In this document: positions 1-9,226 of the stretch, piece after piece
Layout of the letters: the number at the start of each line of letters is the position of its first letter
Numbering within the stretch: the stretch's first letter is position 1
Assembly (NCBI RefSeq): GCF_019656315.1
Contig: NZ_BPLU01000023.1
Coordinates: forward strand, 48,331-112,330
Direction: 5' to 3'
Length of the DNA stretch: 64,000 nt
Origin: Flavobacterium sp. UMI-01
Lineage (GTDB): Bacteria; Bacteroidota; Bacteroidia; Flavobacteriales; Flavobacteriaceae
Translations under genes and position numbers: made by a program
Notes under the pieces: generated by a model
Told to the model about the DNA's origin: nothing
Database searches by the model: none
What the model saw: the letters and a program-made list of their open reading frames with translations, nothing else

Positions 1-744
1 GATGATGGTGTAACAGCACCAGGAATTCGAGCATTAATTTCGGTTATGTCTGAAATAGGCACTGTAGTTGTTGTAGCACCAGATAAACCTCAAAGTGCCA
101 TGGGCCATGCCATTACCATCAATAGCACTTTGTATCTCAACAAAATTTCGAAAGAAGATGCACCCATCTTAGAATACAGTTGCTCAGGAACACCGGTTGA
201 TTGTGTCAAACTAGGGGTAAATGAAATTTTGAAGAAAAAACCCGATTTGTGTGTTTCAGGTATCAATCACGGCTCAAACTCATCCATCAACGTGATTTAC
301 TCAGGAACGATGAGTGCTGCTGTAGAAGCGGGTATCGAAGGAATCCCTGCCATAGGTTTTTCACTTCTGGATTATAATTGGGATGCTAATTTTGAAGAAA
401 TCAAACCCTTTATAAAAAAAATCACCTTGGAAGTCTTAGACAAAAAACTCCCGAAAGATGTGGTTTTAAATGTTAATTTACCAAAGCTAAAAAATGAAGA
501 AATCAAAGGAATAAAGATTTGTCGTCAAGCCAAAGCCTTATGGGTGGAAAAATTCGACAAAAGAACTTCTCCTTTTGGAAAAGAATATTATTGGCTCACA
601 GGTGATTTTGTAAATGAAGACAAAGGGGAGGATACCGACGAATGGGCCTTGGCCAACGGATACATTTCTATAGTTCCTGTACAATTTGATTTAACGGCAC
701 ACCATGCCACCCAACAACTCAACACTTGGAATTGGAATGAATAA
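1..744 (+). CDS. surE: 5'/3'-nucleotidase SurE (5' end outside window)
   Basis: SurE is a metal-dependent phosphatase acting on nucleoside 5'- and 3'-monophosphates, thought to work in stationary-phase survival and nucleotide salvage. The frame is open from base 1, where it reads DDGVTAPGI; the family's first motif is NDDG, so only a few N-terminal residues are missing. The next ATG, at 46, would remove the metal-binding aspartates and cannot be the start. The later motifs VSGINHGSN and YSGTMSAA, around residues 85-105, are the SurE metal and phosphate site. About 247 residues are visible, matching the usual length of about 250. The stop overlaps the start of the next small gene by 8 bp, which suggests translational coupling. 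Identification is confident from the motifs; the true start is not visible. Confidence 0.95.
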   Translation, partial: DDGVTAPGIRALISVMSEIGTVVVVAPDKPQSAMGHAITINSTLYLNKISKEDAPILEYSCSGTPVDCVKLGVNEILKKKPDLCVSGINHGSNSSINVIYSGTMSAAVEAGIEGIPAIGFSLLDYNWDANFEEIKPFIKKITLEVLDKKLPKDVVLNVNLPKLKNEEIKGIKICRQAKALWVEKFDKRTSPFGKEYYWLTGDFVNEDKGEDTDEWALANGYISIVPVQFDLTAHHATQQLNTWNWNE

Positions 745-1009
745 AATAGAACTTCTTTTAGGCATGTTAATTGGTTTTAGCACCACTATCGTTGGGATGT
801 TTCTCTTTTTTTATTTTTTTACAGACTATGATTTCGTTACAGGTATTCACATCATGCGGGCTCAAGGGTATTGGGGAAAAATCATCACGTTAGGATCTAT
901 TTTGAATCTCATAATGTTTACCATCTTGTTAAAACTAGACAAAGATACACTTGCCAAAGGAATTATTTTTGCGCTAATACTAATGACGATATACACGATT
1001 TTCCAGTAA
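737..1009 (+). CDS. Small three-helix membrane protein, unknown function
   Basis: I do not recognise a named family. The 90-residue product is strongly hydrophobic, with three likely transmembrane segments (about residues 5-27, 47-61 and 69-87) joined by short loops. The chosen ATG at 737 overlaps the surE stop codon by 8 bp; an upstream in-frame start at 704 would extend into surE and is less likely. The overlap with surE and the promoter downstream at lpxB suggest that it is co-transcribed with surE rather than lpxB. Its function is unknown; it is supported by length, hydrophobic pattern and tight coupling. Confidence 0.7.
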   Translation: MNKIELLLGMLIGFSTTIVGMFLFFYFFTDYDFVTGIHIMRAQGYWGKIITLGSILNLIMFTILLKLDKDTLAKGIIFALILMTIYTIFQ

Positions 1010-1024
1010 AAAACCAATAGATTT

Positions 1025-1055
1025 TTTGATTGAAAATCAGCAATGTTTACTTTTG
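1025..1055 (+). promoter_or_regulatory. Promoter of lpxB (both Bacteroidetes elements)
   Basis: A -33 element TTTG (1025-1028) and a -7 element TACTTTTG (1048-1055, fitting TAnnTTTG) are separated by 19 bp, the spacing expected for the primary sigma factor of Bacteroidetes. Transcription would begin near 1062, about 30 nt before the lpxB ATG at 1091. It is one of only two promoters in the window in which I find both elements at good spacing. Confidence 0.75.
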
Positions 1056-1090
1056 ATTCTTAAATATTTAAACCTTTCACACATTACGCT

Positions 1091-2209
1091 ATGAAATACT
1101 ACATCATTGCAGGAGAAGCATCAGGGGATTTACATGGTGCCAACTTAATGAAGGCGTTGTATCAAGAAGATCCAGAGGCTGAAATTCGCTTTTGGGGAGG
1201 CGACTTGATGCAACAAGTGGGAGGTACCTTAGTGAAACATTACCGCGATTTGGCTTTTATGGGCTTTGCCGAAGTTCTTTTTAATCTAAAAACCATATTA
1301 GGCAATATTAAAATTTGCAAAAATGACATTATGGCCTTTCAACCGGAAGTCATTATTTTTATAGATTATCCAGGTTTCAATATGCGTATTGCGCAGTGGG
1401 CAAAGAAATTAGGCTTTAAAACTCATTATTATATCTCACCCCAAATATGGGCTTGGAAAGAAAATCGCATCAAAGCTATTAAACGAGATATTGACAAAAT
1501 GTTTGTCATTTTACCTTTTGAAAAAACCTTTTACGAAGACAAACACCATTTTCCAGTAGCATTTGTTGGGCATCCATTAATTGATGCCATTCATAACCAA
1601 AAAGATTCCACTTCAGCAAATTTCCGAACAGAACATCATTTGTCTGACAAACCAATTATCGCGCTTTTGCCAGGCAGCAGAAAACAAGAAATTACCAAAA
1701 TGCTTGCAGGAATGTTGAGTGTTGTGGATGATTTCCCCGATTATCAGTTTGTGATTGCAGGTGCACCGAGTCAAGATTTTTCTTTTTACGAACCGTTTAT
1801 TACTCAACAAAACATTCATTTTGTAGCAAACAAAACCTATGCACTATTACAAAATGCTACAGCTGCATTGGTAACTTCGGGTACCGCTACTTTAGAAACC
1901 GCGCTTTTTAAAGTTCCTGAGGTAGTGTGTTACAAAGGAAATTGGATTTCCTATCAAATAGCCAAACGCATCATCACTTTAAAATACATTTCACTTGTTA
2001 ATCTGATTATGGATGAAGAAGTTGTAACCGAATTGATTCAAGACGACTTTAACCCAAAAAACATCAAGCGTGAATTGTCTAAAATTTTGGAACCTGCCCA
2101 CCGCACTGCATTAGTACAAAAATATGATGCTTTGGAACACAAACTAGGTGGTAGAGGTGCCAGCCAAAAAACGGCACACCTAATTGTATCCGATTTAAAA
2201 CAATCTTAA
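1091..2209 (+). CDS. lpxB: Lipid-A-disaccharide synthase
   Basis: LpxB joins UDP-2,3-diacylglucosamine to lipid X to form the lipid A disaccharide at the inner face of the cytoplasmic membrane. The 372-residue protein has the family's N-terminal AGEASGDLHG (residues 7-16), GHPLID (160-165) and LLPGSRKQE (about 192-200), followed by the SGTATLETAL segment of the GT-B nucleotide-sugar site. The length matches the family. It has its own promoter at 1025-1055. The lipoprotein gene follows after 10 bp, so the two may be co-transcribed. It indicates a Gram-negative cell with lipid A, consistent with lptC elsewhere in the window. Confidence 0.97.
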   Translation: MKYYIIAGEASGDLHGANLMKALYQEDPEAEIRFWGGDLMQQVGGTLVKHYRDLAFMGFAEVLFNLKTILGNIKICKNDIMAFQPEVIIFIDYPGFNMRIAQWAKKLGFKTHYYISPQIWAWKENRIKAIKRDIDKMFVILPFEKTFYEDKHHFPVAFVGHPLIDAIHNQKDSTSANFRTEHHLSDKPIIALLPGSRKQEITKMLAGMLSVVDDFPDYQFVIAGAPSQDFSFYEPFITQQNIHFVANKTYALLQNATAALVTSGTATLETALFKVPEVVCYKGNWISYQIAKRIITLKYISLVNLIMDEEVVTELIQDDFNPKNIKRELSKILEPAHRTALVQKYDALEHKLGGRGASQKTAHLIVSDLKQS

Positions 2210-2219
2210 TTTTTTTTCT

Positions 2220-2693
2220 GTGAAATATGTATTGCCCCTTTTAGCTTTCTTATTTTTAGTTACTTCTTGTAAATCCACATCGAGTGCTTCTAAAAACAAT
2301 GCTGCTCTGGCCGACAAAATCGTAAGGCATGCCGTGCAACATCTGGGTGCTCCATATAAACCTGCAGGTAAAACATCCTCAGGTTTTGATTGCTCTGGAT
2401 TGGTCTATAGTACTTTTGGCGCATTTGACATCAATTTACCTCGCACTTCCTACGAACAAGCAACAGCAGGAAAATCATTAGGAAAAAACACCGCACAGGC
2501 TGAAAAAGGCGACCTTATTTTTTTTAAAACCAACCGTAGCTCTCGTATTAACCATGTAGGTATTGTTACCGAAGCGGATAAAAACGAAGTTAAATTTATT
2601 CATTCTTCCACTACAAAAGGAGTTATTATTTCTTCAACTAAAGAGTCTTACTACGAAAAAAGTTTCACGCAACTGACTAGAATTTTAGAATAA
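2220..2693 (+). CDS. NlpC/P60 (C40) cell wall hydrolase, lipoprotein
   Basis: This is a probable peptidoglycan endopeptidase of the NlpC/P60 superfamily, anchored as a lipoprotein and cleaving peptide stems in the periplasm. The 157-residue protein starts at a GTG codon and has a signal peptide ending in a lipobox with Cys17 (LVTSC). The catalytic triad is visible: Cys58 in FDCSG, His112 in NHVGIV, and His128 in FIHSS. The domain fills residues 35-155 and there is no extra SH3 or repeat domain. It lies 10 bp after lpxB. The exact bond cut cannot be told from sequence. Confidence 0.9.
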   Translation: MKYVLPLLAFLFLVTSCKSTSSASKNNAALADKIVRHAVQHLGAPYKPAGKTSSGFDCSGLVYSTFGAFDINLPRTSYEQATAGKSLGKNTAQAEKGDLIFFKTNRSSRINHVGIVTEADKNEVKFIHSSTTKGVIISSTKESYYEKSFTQLTRILE

Positions 2694-2731
2694 AAATTCT
2701 TTTGTTTTAAGAAAAGTAGTACTTTAGATAC

Positions 2732-4753
2732 ATGAAAGTATTGCTTTTTCCCCTCCCTAAACTCATCATAGGATTCCTATTAGGTATCCTTTTCTCCTAT
2801 TATAGCAATTCTACTTTAGTTCAAATAGTCGGGATGACTGGTTGCAGTTTTCTATTATTTATTGGCAGTTATTTTTACCAAAGAAAAACAACCCATTCTT
2901 ATTATTATTTTGGAATAGCCTCACTTTTGACGTGTTTTTCGCTGGGAATGGCAACTTTATATTTTCATACCGAAACCAATTTCAAAAACCATTACAGTCA
3001 CCTAAACGGTGCTTTTAACACTAACAATCTTATAGAGGTACATGTTCAAGAAAAAATGAAAAGCACAACCACTAATGAACGCCACCTCGTTAACATCCTG
3101 ACTATCAACGGAGAAAAAACCTTTGGAAAGACAATATTAAATCTCAAAAAAACAAATGATACAACAAACATCAATAGCGGAAACCAATTACTTATCAAAG
3201 GACAATTAATCCCACCTAAAAAAGCCTATAATCCGAATGCTTTTGATTATGGTACTTATTTGAAAAACAAACAAATTTATAGCCAACTCTACGCCACCCC
3301 TCAATCTTACATCCTATCCCCTGAAATAAAAAAAGATGGTTATTATTATGCTTCACGATTAAGAAATACGATAATTTCAAACCTAGAAAAGCAAGATTTT
3401 GATAAAAAATCACTAGCCATTGCAGTAGCTTTGATTTTGGGACAAAAACAAGATGTAACGCCCGAAATTATGCAGGATTTTCAATTTGCAGGCGCCATCC
3501 ATATTTTGTCTGTTTCAGGACTTCATGTTGGGTTTATTTTGCTATTTCTTAATTTTATCCTACGTCCCTTTCCAAATACTCGAAAATTTACAACTTTAAA
3601 ATTAGTTCTTAGCATTGGATTGCTCAGTTCCTTTGCCTTCATCGCAGGTTTGGCACCATCAGTGGTTCGTTCTGTAACCATGTTTTGCTTTGTCGCGATA
3701 GGGTATTATTTAAGAAAAACAACCAATAGTTACCATACCATAATCATTTCACTCTTTTTGATTTTATTATTTGAGCCTTATTTTTTGTTTGATGTTGGTT
3801 TTCAACTCAGTTATCTTGCCTTATTCTTTATCCTGTGGGCACAACCGCTTCTTTCAAGCCTTTGGAAACCAAAAAACCGTATTAACGAGACCATTTGGGG
3901 AATTCTCACGGTATCCTTTGCCGCACAAATAGGAACTGCTCCATTGTGTTTGTATTATTTTCATCAATTCCCTGGTTTATTTTTTATAACTAATTTAATC
4001 CTAATTCCATTTTTGAGTTTTATCATGATTTTAGGAATTATTGTCATGTTACTCGCTGCTGTAAATTACACACCTATCCTAATTGTCAAACCTTTTGAAT
4101 GGAGCATCAACTTTATGAACACAATTGTTAGCTGGGTAGCTTCATTTCGGTCCTTTGTTATCCAAGACATTCCTTTTAATATCTTTTTACTCGTAGGGAG
4201 TTATGCCTGTATTTTTACTTTTATACTATGGCTAAAAAAACCTAATTATCAAAAACTAGTCGCAGCTTTAATCGCAGTCCTTCTTTTTCAATTGGCACTT
4301 ATAAAAACCGAAAAAGATTCTATAGATGGCGAAGAATGGATTGTTTTTCATCAAAATAAATCCAGCTTAATAACGGAAAGAAAAGGCAAAGAAGTTTGTG
4401 CATATTATAATTCCGAACCAACTAACACCTCACTTAAAGCTTATTTAACCGCCAATTTCAGCACACTCAAACACACTTTTAAACTAAAAAACCTATACTT
4501 TTTTGATAACCAAAAAATATTAATCATTGACAGTACAGGAATTTATCCAAAAAATGCAAGACCAGATGTACTCGTACTCACTCAATCCCCCACTATCAAT
4601 CTTGATAGGACATTACAACGTATCCGCCCTAAAATAGTTATTGCTGATGGTTCTAATTACAAAACCATTCAAAAAAATTGGGAACAAAGCTGTGCCAAAC
4701 AAAAAATCCCTTTTCATGCCACTGCTGAAAAGGGATTCTATAAATTAAACTAG
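2732..4753 (+). CDS. comEC: ComEC/Rec2-family DNA uptake channel protein
   Basis: ComEC proteins form the inner-membrane channel for single-stranded DNA in natural transformation. The 673-residue product has two N-terminal helices, a DUF4131-type soluble region to about residue 210, and the multi-helix competence domain (about 220-510), recognisable by the GAIHILSVSGLHVGF motif. The C-terminal region (540-673) is in the place of the metallo-beta-lactamase-like domain of Bacillus ComEC but lacks an HxHxDH zinc motif. In this family the catalytic domain is often degenerate or missing in Bacteroidetes. It is convergent with the thioredoxin-like gene, with only 4 bp between stops and no clear terminator. 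Competence of the organism is inference only. Confidence 0.88.
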   Translation: MKVLLFPLPKLIIGFLLGILFSYYSNSTLVQIVGMTGCSFLLFIGSYFYQRKTTHSYYYFGIASLLTCFSLGMATLYFHTETNFKNHYSHLNGAFNTNNLIEVHVQEKMKSTTTNERHLVNILTINGEKTFGKTILNLKKTNDTTNINSGNQLLIKGQLIPPKKAYNPNAFDYGTYLKNKQIYSQLYATPQSYILSPEIKKDGYYYASRLRNTIISNLEKQDFDKKSLAIAVALILGQKQDVTPEIMQDFQFAGAIHILSVSGLHVGFILLFLNFILRPFPNTRKFTTLKLVLSIGLLSSFAFIAGLAPSVVRSVTMFCFVAIGYYLRKTTNSYHTIIISLFLILLFEPYFLFDVGFQLSYLALFFILWAQPLLSSLWKPKNRINETIWGILTVSFAAQIGTAPLCLYYFHQFPGLFFITNLILIPFLSFIMILGIIVMLLAAVNYTPILIVKPFEWSINFMNTIVSWVASFRSFVIQDIPFNIFLLVGSYACIFTFILWLKKPNYQKLVAALIAVLLFQLALIKTEKDSIDGEEWIVFHQNKSSLITERKGKEVCAYYNSEPTNTSLKAYLTANFSTLKHTFKLKNLYFFDNQKILIIDSTGIYPKNARPDVLVLTQSPTINLDRTLQRIRPKIVIADGSNYKTIQKNWEQSCAKQKIPFHATAEKGFYKLN

Positions 4754-4757
4754 TTCT

Positions 4758-5222
4758 TTAAATTTTATTTTTCAAAAAACCATTTGCTTCTGCTAACCAT
4801 GCTTTAGGACCTCCTGCTACATAACCTGTTCTACCCAAGGCTTTGAAATTTAGTTTACCATCTTTTTCTTTGACAACATCAGTAAAATAAATGGTCGGAT
4901 ATCCTTGGATACCAAAAACTTGCTGCAATTCAGCATTTTGTTGTTGAATTTCTGGCAACTGAGGTGTTCTTCTTGGATAATCTAGTTCTACCAAAACTAC
5001 ATTGGACTTTGCCCAACTTTTGAACTCAGGAGTCAATAAAACCTCTTTTTGCAAACGAATACACCAACCACACCAATCACTACCTGTAAAAAATAACATC
5101 AAAGGCTTTTTCTCTTTGTTACTTACTGCAATAGCTTCTTTGATATTAGTATGCCATTTTAAATCTTGAGCTTGACTACTTATTGTAAACACAATCAGTA
5201 ATGCGAGTATTATTTTTTTCAT
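4758..5222 (-). CDS. Periplasmic thioredoxin-like protein
   Basis: The 154-residue product has a signal peptide (residues 1-19, ending SSQAQ) and a thioredoxin fold with the redox motif WCGWC (Cys51 and Cys54). The segment GYPTIYFTD (about residues 113-121) carries the cis-proline of thioredoxins. It resembles DUF255/thioredoxin_7-type single-domain proteins that reduce or isomerise disulfides in the periplasm. A -7 promoter element lies at 5252-5259, 29 bp upstream of the ATG. It stands alone, convergent with comEC. The partner is unknown. Confidence 0.85.
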   Translation of the reverse strand: MKKIILALLIVFTISSQAQDLKWHTNIKEAIAVSNKEKKPLMLFFTGSDWCGWCIRLQKEVLLTPEFKSWAKSNVVLVELDYPRRTPQLPEIQQQNAELQQVFGIQGYPTIYFTDVVKEKDGKLNFKALGRTGYVAGGPKAWLAEANGFLKNKI

Positions 5223-5251
5223 TTTTTGGTTTTTCTTTTTTTATGGTTAAA

Positions 5252-5259
5252 CAAATATA
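5252..5259 (-). promoter_or_regulatory. -7 element of the thioredoxin-like gene
   Basis: On the minus strand this reads TATATTTG, a perfect TAnnTTTG. It lies 29 nt upstream of the ATG at 5222. No TTG is seen at the -33 position. Confidence 0.5.
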
Positions 5260-5270
5260 ATGCCTTATTT

Positions 5271-6815
5271 TTATTTTACACCATGCATTAACTTTTTCAT
5301 AAGAGGCGAAAGCACAATCATTAACAGTCCTAATCCTAAAGGAATTAAGGTAAAAATCAAGAAAAAGGTCGATAAACTATATTGCTGACTAATTGTTTCA
5401 ATCAACCCACCCATTGAACCTGCTAATTTATTCCCCATTCCTAGAAACAGATAATACACTCCGAACATTATACCTATCCAACTTGCAGGAACTAATTTAC
5501 TGATATAAGACAAGCTCACTGGTGAAATGCATAATTCCCCTAAAGTATGAAACAAATAAGCCATGATTAACCAAATCATACTCACGCGCACTACAGAATC
5601 AGCGGTAATTCCCATACTCCCATAAGCTAAAAACCCAAAACCAAGTCCCAATAGCGCTAAGCCTAATCCAAATTTCATTGGTCCTGAAATATTATAACGA
5701 CTTTCCCACCATTTGGAAAAAAAAGGAGCAAAACAAATAATAAACAACGAGTTAAGAATCCCAAACCAAGAAGCAGGAACCTCAGTCTCAGTAGTTGAAA
5801 AATCGCGGTTAATTTTCCAAATTACGATTCCCCAAATAATGACAAAACTAAGAGACAAAATACTGTTTCCTAACGCATAATCTTTAACGGTTTTTGAGAA
5901 CAATTTCACCAACACATAGGTAATAACGACCAAAGGAATAAGGGTCAGTAGAGCATCAGTGATTTTAAAAATCCAAGCCGTATTTCCAAATAATTCTCGT
6001 TGTGTAAATTTTTCTGCAAAAATAGTCATCGACCCACCAGCCTGTTCAAATGCTGCCCAAAAGAAAACAGAAAAAACAGAAAAAATAACCACTGCGATGA
6101 TGCGGTCTCGAATAATATGGGGTGCTGTATTTTCTTGGGCTTCTTTTTCTTTAGAAATCAGTTTAGATTCCGCAGTAGGAGGCAATCCAATGGTACCAAA
6201 AATATTTTGTGTAAAATAAAATTGCAACATTCCAAAAAACATAAAAATTCCTGCTAGACCAAAACCCAAACTCCAAGACACCTTTTCACCAATATAACCA
6301 CAAAGCATAATTCCTAAAAAGGCTCCTGCATTTACTCCCATATAAAATAGCGAATAGGCACCGTCTTTCTTTTCAGGGTGTTTCTCATAGGCATTGGAAA
6401 TAATAGAAGTCATATTAGGTTTAAACAAACCGTTTCCTATCATCAAACAGGTAATTCCAATATATAAAAACAAAGGCGTCTCTACTGCCATCGAAGCATG
6501 ACCCAACGTCATTACAAAAGCTCCCAATACTACTGCCCACCGATAACCAAGGTATCTATCAGCCAAATAACCACCTATAATTGGTGTAAAATAAACCACC
6601 ATGGTGTACGTACCATATAATGCCATTGCATCTTCTATTTTCCATTCCCAACCTCCATTGGCAATCGATGTCGTTAGAAACAACACCAATAAAGCGCGCA
6701 TACCATAATAGGAAAAACGCTCCCACATTTCGGTAAAAAACAATACAAATAAGCCTGCTGGATGTCCTAAAACGGGATTCTTAAAAAACGTATCTTCTGC
6801 TGTATTTTGATTCAT
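5271..6815 (-). CDS. POT/PTR-family proton-coupled peptide transporter
   Basis: This is a major facilitator of the POT family, importing di- and tripeptides with protons across the inner membrane. The 514-residue protein has the family signature ExxERFSYY (Glu29, Glu32, Arg33, Phe34, Tyr36, Tyr37) at the start of helix 1, which couples protons to substrate. Twelve to fourteen helices are expected, and FKPNMTSIISNAYE around residue 130 is the second POT signature. The next gene on the same strand (upstream) encodes a dipeptidyl peptidase, so the pair may generate and then import dipeptides. Confidence 0.93.
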   Translation of the reverse strand: MNQNTAEDTFFKNPVLGHPAGLFVLFFTEMWERFSYYGMRALLVLFLTTSIANGGWEWKIEDAMALYGTYTMVVYFTPIIGGYLADRYLGYRWAVVLGAFVMTLGHASMAVETPLFLYIGITCLMIGNGLFKPNMTSIISNAYEKHPEKKDGAYSLFYMGVNAGAFLGIMLCGYIGEKVSWSLGFGLAGIFMFFGMLQFYFTQNIFGTIGLPPTAESKLISKEKEAQENTAPHIIRDRIIAVVIFSVFSVFFWAAFEQAGGSMTIFAEKFTQRELFGNTAWIFKITDALLTLIPLVVITYVLVKLFSKTVKDYALGNSILSLSFVIIWGIVIWKINRDFSTTETEVPASWFGILNSLFIICFAPFFSKWWESRYNISGPMKFGLGLALLGLGFGFLAYGSMGITADSVVRVSMIWLIMAYLFHTLGELCISPVSLSYISKLVPASWIGIMFGVYYLFLGMGNKLAGSMGGLIETISQQYSLSTFFLIFTLIPLGLGLLMIVLSPLMKKLMHGVK

Positions 6816-6874
6816 AAGTAGGTGTTATGATTTATAAATAGTTGTTCTTCTGTAAAAATAATCTAAAAAATAGA

Positions 6875-9049
6875 TTATAAACTCTCTTTGATAAAATTTG
6901 TCATTTTGTGATACAACTGAATTCGAGTCATTCCTCCATAAATTCCATGATTTTTATCAGGATAGATTTGAGAATCAAATTGTTTATTGGCTTGGATTAA
7001 GGCTTCCATCATGAGCATTGAATTTTGTACATGCACATTATCATCACTACTACCATGAATCAACAACAGTTTACCTTGTAGTTGATTGGCAAAATGGATT
7101 GGCGAATTATCGTCATACCCCTGTGGATTTTCCTGAGGTGTCTGCAAGTAGCGCTCGGTATAAATGGTATCGTAAAATCGCCAATTCGTTACTGGTGCCA
7201 CAGCAATAGCCATTTTAAAAACATCATTCCCTTTCAAAATACAATTAGTAGCCATAAAACCACCAAACGACCACCCAAAAATCCCAATTCTACTACTATC
7301 GATATACGAATAAGAACCAAGTACTTTAGCCGCGGCAATCTGATCTTCAACCTCGTATTTTCCTAATTGTTTGTAGGTCATTTTTTTAAAAGTTTCGCCT
7401 CTAAACCCAGTTCCTCGACCATCTACACAAACTACAATATACTCTTGTTCTGCTAAATGCATAAACCAAAAGTCATTGTAATTGAGCCACTCATTTTTCA
7501 CCATTTGAGAGCCTGGCCCTGAATATTGATACATTACTACAGGATACTTTTTTGTTGCTACAAAGTTTTTAGGCTTTATCATCCAAGCATTAAGAGACAC
7601 GCCAGCATCAGTCTTTAGCGTAAAGAAAGTTTTTGAAGGCAAATCATACGATAGCATTCGTGATTTTAAAGTTTCGTTAGTCTCAATGAATTGCAATTCT
7701 TTGCCAGTTTTCGCATCGTTTAACGTATAGACGGTAGGTGTTGTAACCGAAGAATAACTATTGATATAATAACTATAATCCGAACTAAAAGTAGCGTCAT
7801 GAGTTCCTGTTTTTTGAGACAGACGTTTTTTATTTTTACCATCTAAATCAATGCTGTACACATCGCGATTAAGAGAGCCATTTTCTACCGATTGATAGAA
7901 GATTTTTTTATTTTTTTCATCCAAACCATAAAATTGAGTTATTTCCCAATTCCCTTTTGTTAGTTGGCGAATTAATTTTCCTGTTTTATCATATATATAA
8001 ATGTGATGGTATCCGTCCAGCTCGCTGGTCCATATAAACCGATTGTCAGCCAAAAAAGTCAAACTGCTCTTGTCTATAAAATCAATGTATTTATCATTTT
8101 TTTCATTCAAAATCACTTTGGTATTCCCTGTCTTGGCATCAATAAACAGCAAATCCAAATTGTTTTGATGGCGATTTAAAATTTTTGCAGCAAGTACATT
8201 TGCTTCTTTAGTCCATTGTATTTGTGGAATATAAAAATCCTTATACTGCTCAAGAGACACCGCTGAAGTTGTTTTGGTATCTACATCATACAAATGCACA
8301 GACACCGTAGCGTTTTTCTCCCCTGCTTTAGGATATTTTAGAGTCTCTACCCTAGGGTAAAGCGATTTTTCAAAAACAGTCATAGCAAAGGAAGGAACTT
8401 GACGTTCGTCAAATCGGATGTAGGCAATTTTTTTGCTATCCAAACTCCAATCAAACGCTTTTACAAAAGAGAATTCTTCCTCATAAACCCAATCGCAAAT
8501 TCCGTTGATAATTTCGTTTTTCTTCCCGTCAAGAGTCAAAGGAATCGTCTGTTTAGACACCACATTATACAAAAACAAATTGTTATCAGAAGCAAAAACA
8601 ATTTGTTTTCCATCGGGTGAAAAAGTAGGTTCTTGTACAGGAGTATTCGTTAATCGCGTTAGTTCTTTTTTATTTCTATCATAAATAAAATAATCGGCCT
8701 TAAACGAATGCCTATAAATAGGCTGTATGTTACAAGCCAACAACAACAATTGCTCTGTAGGATCAAAAGAATATGCTTCTACCGGTGGCAATCGGGTATA
8801 ATTTTTCGTATCAAAGGCTGTGGCTACTTTTTTCAATGTGGCAAAATCGTACAAATCTATCTGAATACTTGCTTGGGCATCATCATAATGCAAGACAGCA
8901 TATTGATTGCTTTTTTTCAAGGTTTGGAATTCTTCCATTGCTTGTGGACGAAAAGCACCACTGTAAATAGTTTCAATAGATAGCTTTTCTTGTGAAAAAA
9001 ATACCTGACTACACAAAAGCAATACCATAATAAAACAACGACTCTTCAT
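6875..9049 (-). CDS. Dipeptidyl peptidase IV-type serine peptidase (S9B)
   Basis: DPP IV removes N-terminal dipeptides (usually X-Pro) from peptides, here in the periplasm or at the cell surface. I place the start at the ATG at 9049 (724 residues), because it begins a clean signal peptide (cleavage after VFFSQ); a start at 9070 would add seven residues. An eight-bladed DPPIV_N propeller fills the first two thirds, with the EE motif DWVYEEEF (about residue 195-203) that anchors the substrate amino terminus. The C-terminal alpha/beta-hydrolase has the nucleophile in GWSFGG, the acid in SSDDNVH and the histidine in DKNHGI. It lies upstream of the POT transporter, with a 59-bp gap. Confidence 0.93.
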   Translation of the reverse strand: MKSRCFIMVLLLCSQVFFSQEKLSIETIYSGAFRPQAMEEFQTLKKSNQYAVLHYDDAQASIQIDLYDFATLKKVATAFDTKNYTRLPPVEAYSFDPTEQLLLLACNIQPIYRHSFKADYFIYDRNKKELTRLTNTPVQEPTFSPDGKQIVFASDNNLFLYNVVSKQTIPLTLDGKKNEIINGICDWVYEEEFSFVKAFDWSLDSKKIAYIRFDERQVPSFAMTVFEKSLYPRVETLKYPKAGEKNATVSVHLYDVDTKTTSAVSLEQYKDFYIPQIQWTKEANVLAAKILNRHQNNLDLLFIDAKTGNTKVILNEKNDKYIDFIDKSSLTFLADNRFIWTSELDGYHHIYIYDKTGKLIRQLTKGNWEITQFYGLDEKNKKIFYQSVENGSLNRDVYSIDLDGKNKKRLSQKTGTHDATFSSDYSYYINSYSSVTTPTVYTLNDAKTGKELQFIETNETLKSRMLSYDLPSKTFFTLKTDAGVSLNAWMIKPKNFVATKKYPVVMYQYSGPGSQMVKNEWLNYNDFWFMHLAEQEYIVVCVDGRGTGFRGETFKKMTYKQLGKYEVEDQIAAAKVLGSYSYIDSSRIGIFGWSFGGFMATNCILKGNDVFKMAIAVAPVTNWRFYDTIYTERYLQTPQENPQGYDDNSPIHFANQLQGKLLLIHGSSDDNVHVQNSMLMMEALIQANKQFDSQIYPDKNHGIYGGMTRIQLYHKMTNFIKESL

Positions 9050-9188
9050 AACTGAATTTTTAAATACCAATTTTACAGAAAATTTTGCATTTAAACTCCA
9101 TTAGGAACGTTAAAAGCTATAAAAATATTTGGCAGCACTAAACCAACCGAAGCTTCATAATTAGTGTCCGATAAAACAGCTAAAAATG

Positions 9189-9196
9189 TATCTTTG
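9189..9196 (+). promoter_or_regulatory. -7 element of the HMG-CoA reductase gene
   Basis: TATCTTTG fits TAnnTTTG exactly. Transcription would begin near 9203, which excludes the start at 9164 and supports the ATG at 9227. No clear TTG is seen at -33. Confidence 0.6.
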
Positions 9197-9226
9197 CAGC
9201 TAATTATGTTTTTAATACATCCAAGC

